64,000 nt of DNA from Pratylenchus scribneri (Eukaryota; Nematoda; Chromadorea; Rhabditida; Pratylenchidae). This document shows positions 56,753 to 64,000 of the stretch, piece after piece. A program made the translations under genes and the position numbers. Position 1 is the stretch's first letter. Each line of letters begins with the position of its first letter. The stretch lies in assembly GCA_030063045.1 (NCBI GenBank), contig JAQSEB010000110.1, positions 496,001 through 560,000 of the forward strand, read 5' to 3'. A model generated the notes under the pieces. The model had not been told where the DNA came from and made no database searches. It was given only the letters and a program-made list of their open reading frames with translations.

Positions 56753-58212
56753 TCAGCCAATAATCCACATTGTTGTTTTCGTTTCTCTCTTAAATTCTTT
56801 CTCCCATTCATCTTTGATTGTTTTATTGCCATCTCTTTTATGACGAATAAGGACATATTCATCAGGCTCTTGTACAATTTGAGCATTTCCCCAGAATTTT
56901 TATTTTCAACTTTGAAAGCTTCTTCTTATTCTCTTTCAAAATATAATGGTCTTGATCTGGAAGGCATCCAAATGATAAAATTGACTGGTTTAATGGATTG
57001 TAAAAAATCCTTAAAATAATCAATTTAAAAAATAGCATAATTATTATAACAATTTTTTAAAAAAAAAGATCCTCCTTTACTTTGATTTTTATTCATTTAA
57101 TCCACAAAATTTTATATTATTTTATAAACAAAAATTTTTTTATAGGTGTATGTAATTTAAATAAACTCTAAAGTAAAGAAGAATTACATGTTCCTCAAAT
57201 TTTTTAATTGCTTACCTCCCTTATGCGATCAATTAGTCTATTCGCATAAGCTTCAAATCTGAATTCAGTTTCGAGCATTTTCGGCTTGTCATCCTCTCTT
57301 GGTTCACTCAACCATTTCATAATTGAATCCATTTCACTTCCACTATTGCATGTAATTAAACAAATTGATTGAAAGCCAGTAATATAATTTGGAAACTGCT
57401 GGATGGATTTGTTTAAATCGTTGAAAGCATTTTCACTAATTTCCAATTTGCCTGTTTTTGATGCAAGCATTGCTAGCAGATTTTCAATTTGACCAATTTG
57501 TGAATTGTTCTCAAATTTTCGAAATTTTATTTCCACCTTCTCCTTGAACATCGGAAGAATAGCCTGCACAAATTGTAAAACTCGATTGTCTACAAACCTA
57601 ATGTGAAATATGCTCAAATTATTCAAAATTTTTGTTTTAAAATATTACCAGAAAAAAATATTTTCAAATCCAATGATATAATCTGGTGGATTTATATTGG
57701 CAATTGGAATCATAATTTTATCGTCTTTTTCCAGAATTTTATACCAATTTCCCTCATTATCCCATCCACGTAAAAATGTCAATTTCTTTACAATGTGCGG
57801 TTTCATTTTTCTGCCATGCAAATGCGGCCAACAATATCGATTTAGTGTTAATGAGGAAATGCTCAATGAAGACTGGGCCAATTCCGTTCGTTTGATCCAA
57901 TCCAAAACATCCGGCAACCAGCCACCGAATTTAAGACTAATAACAAGATTAATAATAAATATAAATTTAATGAGAATTTTTAAACCTTTTCTTATCTTTC
58001 TCCTCTGGATTTTCAGCATCAATATCAACAGATCCTTTTTTCATCGAAGCAGACGACTAAATTAAATTGAATTAAAAATTTTTACAATTAAAATTTACCA
58101 TTTTTTCCAATAATTCCTTTACCAATTCCACATTTTCATTTTTAATTTCAATAATTTCTTTGGATGCAAAATTTTCCTCATTTGCAATTTTTTGTTCGTT
58201 GTTACTATCCAT
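56753..58212 (-). pseudogene. F-box-like family copy 3, broken in the last exon
   Basis: Exons 58212-58099 (MDSNNEQKIANEEN), 58056-57986, 57936-57649, 57597-57216 and ~57009-56753 align with copy 2. Exon 3 is 288 nt in both. The first four exons are clean (WLPDVLDWIKRTELAQSS; PIANINPPDYIIGFE; SIMKWLSEPREDDKP). The last exon reads DFLQSIKPVNFIIWMPS, then hits an in-frame TAA after FERE. Homology resumes in frame (FKVENKNSGEML), and after a one-base shift continues in another frame as EPDEYVLIRHKRDGNK to a TGA at 56753. One nonsense codon plus one frameshift in the conserved C-terminal domain suggest recent decay, or a functional protein truncated at its C terminus. Confidence 0.7.
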
Positions 58213-58379
58213 TCTATTGTAAATCAAAATTATTGTCGATTTAAACGTTAAATTCAATATCTAAAATTATATTAAAATTAATTCAAATTCATAAGGCAAA
58301 ATTATATATATTTTTTTTGAATGAGACAAATTTCAATTAGATGGAATTGGACATTGAGTTGAACGAATGAACAATGAAT

Positions 58380-58480
58380 TGTTTCTCATTCCATTTCATT
58401 TATAATATAGGGCACAATTGGAATTGGAATGCGGATTTTATTTATGCCTGATAAAATGCCTGGGGAAAATATTTGAATAT
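58380..58480 (-). promoter_or_regulatory. Conserved promoter-like block of copy 3
   Basis: About 170-270 bp upstream of the copy 3 ATG. It shares TTATAATATAGGGCACAA and GGAATTGGAATGCGGATTTT with the copy 2 block at 56100-56200, at a similar distance from the start codon. Confidence 0.5.
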
Positions 58481-59278
58481 TTTCTTATTTTCCCTGCCTC
58501 CCAATCACAATACACAGAGAAGGGGATAACTGGAACAAATTAAAATTGAATGCAAAGTGATTATGAGAAAATGAAATTGGAACTAAAATTTTATGTTTGA
58601 TTCCAGCTTTTTCCTTTTCCATTACAAATATTTTTTTTATTATTTCATAACATTTTGTGCGACATTTTTAAATCTCCTATAACTAAGATTGCTTTTAAAT
58701 TTTCCATTAATAAAATTCAAAAAAGTAATTAAGAGCTTTATTAGTCAATACTCAATTTTGAAATATTTAAATGAGAGGATCAAATGGAAAATAAATCGCC
58801 AATTTAATTATTGGACTGATGGATGAGAAAATTGCCTCAAACCAAATTCGCCATAAAATGAATTGGACAAAAAAAAATATTCAAATATTTTCCAGAGGCA
58901 ATTTTCCCAAACATTCCATCCAACAATGAATGACTCTATTTTTGATGATAGATTCAAATTAATAATAATTGGGTGTACATTTGATGGGTTGGGAAAATTG
59001 CAAAATTGTTTATGAAGATTACCCTGGGCACACATTTGAATTATATTTGCCTTTATCAAGGAGGGTATAAAGGAAAAATAAATAATAGTGAATTTTCTTT
59101 CCTTCTCATTCGCCTTAAATGTTAATATTTTTCAATGCTGAAAAATTGACTCTCCCCTCATAAATGGATTTTGGATTTTTATTTGCAATGCAATTTAATT
59201 AATTATTATGATTTATTGATTTTTAGATCCTTCATAATATTCCAATAAAAATTAATATTTGATTGAAAATTTAAAAAA

Positions 59279-61201
59279 ATGTCTGTTGAAAATTCAAATT
59301 TGCCCGATGATGAAAACATTTCATTTAAGGAAAAATTGGAAAAACTTGAGGAACAAAATACTGAATTGACGAAACAAAATGCAAAATTTATAAAAGAAAT
59401 TAAAGCAATGAAAGCAGAAAAACTTCAAGTTAGTCTTCCAAAATATATTTTTATTAAATTAATAATTTACAAAAATCAAAATTATTAACTATTTTAATTT
59501 TTTTTATCAAATAAAGATATAATTATATTAATTTTATAATTCTTAAAATTTATTCTCTAATATTAAATTTATTTTACAATTAAACAGAATGATCCCTCAA
59601 AGTCAATTTCATCAAAATCTTTGCAACAAATGAAAAGAACATTGGGAGAAAAGGAAGAAGGTAAAATATATACAAAACTATGTCTAATTGTAATTCGAAA
59701 AACTTCAATCAGTGTGCCAAATTGGTTGATCGAATGTTGGCTTGGATTAAACGAGTGGAAATGGCCGACTCCAAATTTAGTTCATCCAGCTGGACATTCA
59801 AACAATTGTGTTGGCCAAAACTTCACACAAATATGAAGCCATACAAACTCGAATATTCATTGGAATTTCGTGGTGAACGCGATGATCAGGGTTGTAGCTA
59901 TTCTATGCAAATTCGAAAGATTACAGGTAAACAATTCCAAAAATTATACATTTGAAAACTAATTTCATTTCAGTCCAAATTTGTGGAATTAAGAAATTTA
60001 GTTCTAAAAATTTAAAAATCTAGTTCTAAAAATTTAAAAATTTTACTTAATAAAAAATCGTAGAAATTAAATTTTTGAAATCAGCTCTCCAAAATGGTTC
60101 CATTGATATATTAATTATACTAGTATATAAAAATTTTTATCCAAAATTACAGTTTATTAAAATGGAGTAAACTGTAGAGTTGATAATACATATATTGAGA
60201 AGATAAGAGAAAAAAAGTTTTAGAATTATCAATTTCAAATTTTGAATTATATTTTTTAGTGGAATCCAAATCCACCTTTTTGGAATATACCGGCTGTTCG
60301 AATATCCCAATTGCTTGTATCCCACCGCCAAAATATATAATCGGATTTAATGGTATAACTATAAAGTAAGAACAATTCATTTAAGAGAATTATTAAATAT
60401 TTCTTTTTCATAGATTTTTGGATAATCGAATTATAAAATTCATTGAATGCATCAATTCACTTTTAATTCGATTTCATTTGAAATTTCATTTTATTGGGAG
60501 TTCAATTCCAATTTGTTGGCATTCCGTGGAGCAAATTAGCCAAAAGCATTGTTTGTTCGAAATTTTGGCAAAGAAAGCCTTTTCAATTTCGGATGGAAAT
60601 TTCTTTGAATTTTTGCGATTTAATCCGAATGCACTAAATTTAATTGAAAATGTTCAATCAATAACAATATGGACGGCTGGACCAAAATATGAGAAAGATT
60701 ATTATTTATTGGTTCAATGGTTTTTAAAATCGCGTTCTGCTGGTCAAGAGCCAAAATTGCTTGATCTTTCATCTATGCCGGAAATGGGCGAAAAAATTAA
60801 AGCGATTCTTAATGAACAAATCAAAGAAGTTATTTTAAACTCATTTTAATTAAACTTAATTAACTTTAGAAATTCATTGGGTCAACTGAATCTGCCAATT
60901 TCTTAGTACAATTTCATGGCAAATTAGATACAGATTATCCATTTTTTAATATGGAAAATGAACAGACTGGAGAGGTGCTTGCCCTTTATACAAATCCAAA
61001 ATTGAATGCAAATCCTATTTTCCAAAGACACTTTCTTGTTCGACACCCAAAAGGAAAAGAAAATATAAGGATGGATTGGGAGAAACAATTGCATTACCCT
61101 GAAAAGTTGACTTATATCAATTTGAATATTGGGGTAAAATATAATTTTAGATATTTTTAAATTTTTAAATTAAGGAACTTCCGGCGGGTTTTGAAATATG
61201 A
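59279..61201 (+). CDS. F-box-like family copy 4, inverted and divergent
   Basis: This is the only family member on the plus strand. Exons: 59279-59428 (coiled-coil rich, KLEKLEEQNTELTKQN), 59588-59660, 59713-59926 (MLAWIKRVEMADSKFSSS), 60260-60365 (IPIACIPPPKYIIGFNG), 60414-60828 (FLDNRIIKFIECIN; LLVQWFLKSRSAGQEPK), 60870-61133 (NFLVQFHGK; FNMENEQTGEVLAL; HFLVRHPKGKENIRMDWE) and 61175-61201. Exons 3-7 join in phase. The exon 2 to exon 3 junction does not: canonical splicing leaves the frame off by one. Either a 5' indel exists, or translation starts at the ATG at 59680 (MSNCNSKNFNQCAKL). An extra intron splits the region that is one exon in copies 2 and 3. It is more diverged than copies 1-3. 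Confidence 0.6.
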
Positions 61202-61639
61202 TGATAAAATAATACAGTTGCCATAAAATGAGGACAACAAAATTACACACAATATCAATTGGAAAACAATTCAAGAATTACCATTTGAAAATTGAATTTA
61301 AAACAAATTATTTAAGAATAATATTTATTTTTTTCTCATATTCCCCTTTCTAATATAATAATATTTTTTTTGCAATGTCAATCATTTTTATTCGAACCTT
61401 TTATATTCATTTTCGATGCATTCAATGTTTCAATCCATCCAAAAATTATTTTTTTCATTTATTGACAATTTCCACACCAATCATTATAAATATGAATTTT
61501 AATAAATTTTCATTGATTTAAAAAATTGAAATATTAGAATGCTCACATTTTTATTCAAGATAAAATTTGATTAAAATTAAAATATAATTTGGAAAATACT
61601 GGATTAATTTGTTCAAATCGTTGAAATCTTTTCAATTTG

Positions 61640-61873
61640 ACGATCGTTTTCAAACTATTTCTTAGCCTTCTGCTCCCGATTTCCATTTTCCTCTGTATTT
61701 GCGTTCATTGGAGAAGATGACTAAATTAATTATAATAAATTATAATTTTTTAATTAAGAATTAAATTTAACCATTTCCTCCATCCATTCCTTTTCCAATT
61801 CGGCATTTTTATTTCCAATAATTTCCTCAACAGCACGTTTTCCTTCCATAATTTTTTGCTCTCTGTTATCCAT
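61640..61873 (-). pseudogene. F-box-like family copy 5, truncated relic
   Basis: Exon 1 (61873-61772, MDNREQKIMEGKRAVEEI) and exon 2 (SSSPMNANTEENGNREQK) match copies 2 and 3. The exon 2 donor AAAAG|GTTT has become AAATAGTTT, which creates a stop. Sequence matching the middle of the large exon follows directly (FENDRQIEK, then the DFNDLNKLIQYFPNYI stretch in a shifted frame). The whole F-box-like exon is therefore deleted and the copy ends soon after. Confidence 0.7.
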
Positions 61874-62595
61874 TCAAATTTAATCAAATACTTATATTGC
61901 AAAAGATTTAAAAATTAATTCAAAATTCTAAATCCGATCATTATATAAATAAAAAGTGCAAATTTATGGGTGATCGAATGAGGGAAAATGGGATTTTAAC
62001 AAATAACAAAGTCAATGGGAAAAGGGGAGAGGAAAATTGGCCATCCATGAATTTGAAAGGGGTAAGAGAGGGAATTGCTCGGAAAAGGGATGAAAATAGA
62101 GCCAATGGAGAAGCAAGGAAATGGCAAAGCAAAAGGGAGGAGGCCATTACCGCATTTTGGCGCTTTTTGGGTGAAGGCAAATTTTTGTTACCGGTGATTT
62201 TTATAGGGAAATAGGCATTAAGGAATGTTTATGGAAAATAAAGTACAAATCTTTAAAAAAGTACATTTTTATTTTCAAAGATTGAACCCCTCAAAAAAAG
62301 TACAAATCTTTAAATAAAGTACATCTGCGACCTCTGCTTTAAGCTTATCAATTCCAAATAATTTAAAAAATAGTTGAGAATATTTTTTCGCAATTCTATT
62401 TATAAATTTATTTTATCAATTTTATAATAATGTTCTATAGAGTAAAGGAAAGAAAAGAAAAGTGTGGAGGAAAAAACTTTTGGGATTATATATGCAAAAC
62501 ATAATCACAAAATAAAAAACCTCCGCCCAAACCGAAAAAAAGGAAAAAGAGCTTAAAAATTAATTTAAAAAATTATTCCAATCCAAGCCATAAGT
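61874..62595. other. Intergenic region, no clear gene
   Basis: A purine-rich plus-strand frame at 61966-62214 lacks splice or homology support. At 62240-62325 the word AAGTACAAATCTTTAAA recurs as a short local repeat. Confidence 0.4.
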
Positions 62596-62958
62596 TCATT
62601 TTCCTTTTCCATTTCCTCCTTCATTTCCACCATTTCCTCCTTCATTTCCACCTTTTAATGCTTTCAATTGTGGTTTTTCTATTTTTTCTTTAACACGTTC
62701 CTCTTTTATTTTCAATTTTCCCAATTCTTCATTCAAGTTGTTCAATTTTCCCAATTTTTCATTCAAATCCTTCATCACTTTTTCTCGTCTATTTATTTCT
62801 TTTTCATCATTTGTCGGATTATTTCCATAAAATTTTTTGTTATGGAAAATTATGGCCTCCACATTTCCAATTTCATCCCCAACACCAGCCGCCGCCAATT
62901 GAGCCATTATCAACATCATTGGAAGCAGAACAATGAAAATGTTCAATTTGGACGACAT
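62596..62958 (-). CDS. Small secreted protein with Gly/Asn-rich tail
   Basis: Single exon, ATG at 62958, 120 residues. Residues 1-24 (MSSKLNIFIVLLPMMLIMAQ, then LAAA) make a strong signal peptide with an Ala-rich cleavage site before GVGDE. A Lys/Glu/Asn-rich helical region with two NEKLGKL/NEELGKL heptad-like repeats follows, then a tail of GGNEGGN repeats ending GKGK. An upstream in-frame ATG (62985) would add nine residues and weaken the signal. No cysteines in the mature part. No family recognised; Gly-rich tails occur in cuticle, eggshell and some secreted gland proteins. Confidence 0.65.
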   Translation of the reverse strand: MSSKLNIFIVLLPMMLIMAQLAAAGVGDEIGNVEAIIFHNKKFYGNNPTNDEKEINRREKVMKDLNEKLGKLNNLNEELGKLKIKEERVKEKIEKPQLKALKGGNEGGNGGNEGGNGKGK

Positions 62959-63068
62959 TTTATTATTGGGGAAATAAATTTGCAAATTTATTCTGTTTTT
63001 ATTAAAAGGTTAATTTAATTTATGATGGAAAAAATTGTGAATTAGAATCAAATAAAATTAATGAATTA

Positions 63069-63848
63069 GCTTTAACCAGGGGTGTGCACGGGCCTAAGAA
63101 ATCCGGGCCCGGCCCGGCCCGGGCCCACCCACACTCGGCCCGGCCCGGCCCGACGATTTTTCGCTTTGGCCCGGCCCGGCCCGGCCCGGCCCGGGCTTGG
63201 GCCCGAAAGCCCGGGTAATAAAATTTTTTTAAGAAAAAATTTTTCAGCTTAAATTTTAAAAAAAAAATTTTTTCATCTAAAATTTGTTTGTATAAAAATT
63301 GATAATCCTTTGAAGCAATTTTAAAAAGGAAAAATTGAGGTACTTGTACAGTTTTGTATCCGCTTTTTGAGTCAACAGAGAAAAAGTGAAGGGTCCCCTT
63401 TGGGTCGAAAGGATTAGGGTTTGGATTTGGATTATATGTATATGGTCAATCAGTGATAGCATACTTATATATTATATTTTATATCCCAAGTAATCCCTAA
63501 TAAAATAACCCTAACCATATTGCCTAACACCCAAAGGGGGGACCTTTCAATTTTTCATTTTTCACCAAAAAACGATACATACAAAGTGTGAAAAGAAATC
63601 GTACAAAAAATGATGAGAAAAAATTAAATTTTAATTTAAAATTTCAAAAAAGTTCAAAAAATTTTATTGAAAAAGTCATTTTTATGGGGGTGAATTACTT
63701 ACCGGGCTTCCGGGCCTAAGCCCGGCCCGCTTCGATCCAGGCCCGGCCCGGCCCGGCCCGCCACCAACTAGGCCCGGCCCGGCCCGGGCCGGGCCGGGCC
63801 GGGCTTAGGCCCGGATCGGGCCGGCCCGTGCACACCCCTGGCTTTAAC
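63069..63848. mobile_element. hAT-type MITE (764 bp) with GGCCC-rich ends
   Basis: The element spans 63077-63840. Its ends CAGGGGTGTGCACGGGCC and GGCCCGTGCACACCCCTG are perfect inverted repeats. The flanks are a perfect 8-bp direct repeat GCTTTAAC (63069-63076 and 63841-63848). CAGGGGTGTGC is a typical hAT terminus. Next to each end is a long run of GGCCC/GGGCC repeats able to form a strong hairpin. A second inverted pair lies inside (GGGTCCCCTTTGGGT near 63392 against ACCCAAAGGGGGGACC near 63530). No transposase is encoded. Confidence 0.95.
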
Positions 63849-64000
63849 ATTGAATTTGAATAAATTAATTGATGAGATTTGTGAATTTAATTGGAAATTG
63901 CAAATGATGAAAAATTGGGCATTTTTTCATTATTTTGACCGTAATTTTCCGGTCAAATTTTATTCAATCATTTTATTATAAAAAATGCTCAATTCAGAGT

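Noticed and set aside
61966..62214. 82-codon plus-strand ORF
   Set aside because: Purine-rich low-complexity sequence with no splice signal, domain or paralog; the opposite strand is equally open.

Overview
The window looks like nuclear DNA of a tylenchid, plant-parasitic nematode, probably a cyst nematode (Heteroderidae). The flanks are very AT-rich. Genes are compact and split by many 41-60 nt GT-AG introns. Protein types are nematode-like: an SLC17-type MFS transporter, a divergent LC8 dynein light chain, a SUV39/G9a-type SET protein, a CBP/p300 fragment, several secreted effector-like proteins, and a tandem family resembling the F-box-like families expanded in cyst nematodes. The species assignment is inference from memory; no search was run. 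All gene models are my own manual splicing.

Layout. 1-1180: AT-rich flank with a 96-bp x3 tandem repeat. 1181-23337: a 22-kb GC-richer satellite/minisatellite of 36-bp and 48-bp monomers in nested higher-order repeats, with block duplications of about 1.25, 4.58, 1.55 and 0.84 kb. 21958-27242 (minus): a retroelement-like Gag gene with two CCHC knuckles, three ORF segments and a TATA/initiator promoter; its 3' end reads directly into the satellite. 28594-29911 (minus): a mini CBP/p300 copy (TAZ1 + KIX only) with an in-frame TAA. 30598-31172: a hAT-type MITE. 32544-33119: an F-box-like ORF overlapping a homeobox 3' fragment in another frame. 33877-34720: a Cys-rich secreted protein. 35651-36915 (minus): a secreted protein with two repeats and KKRKL basic motifs. 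38487-41753: a complete 11-exon SLC17-like transporter between two direct copies of a ~280-bp repeat. 43369-47562: a SET-domain protein with a 310-residue Lys-rich repeat tail. 48463-49801 (minus): an LC8-like protein. 50481-61873: an F-box-like family cluster (three minus copies, one plus copy, one truncated relic) containing a second hAT MITE. 62596-62958 (minus): a small secreted Gly/Asn-rich protein. 63077-63840: a third hAT MITE.

Themes. The region is a patchwork of gene duplication and decay. Three of five F-box-like copies, the CBP copy and the homeobox fragment are broken or partial. The transporter, SET and effector-like genes keep clean splice phases and open frames. Three hAT MITEs have perfect 8-bp target duplications and a fourth lies in a SET-gene intron, pointing to recent transposition driven by a source outside the window. 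Three putative secreted proteins fit a parasite, but secretion and effector roles are predictions. No tRNA, rRNA or CRISPR array was recognised.
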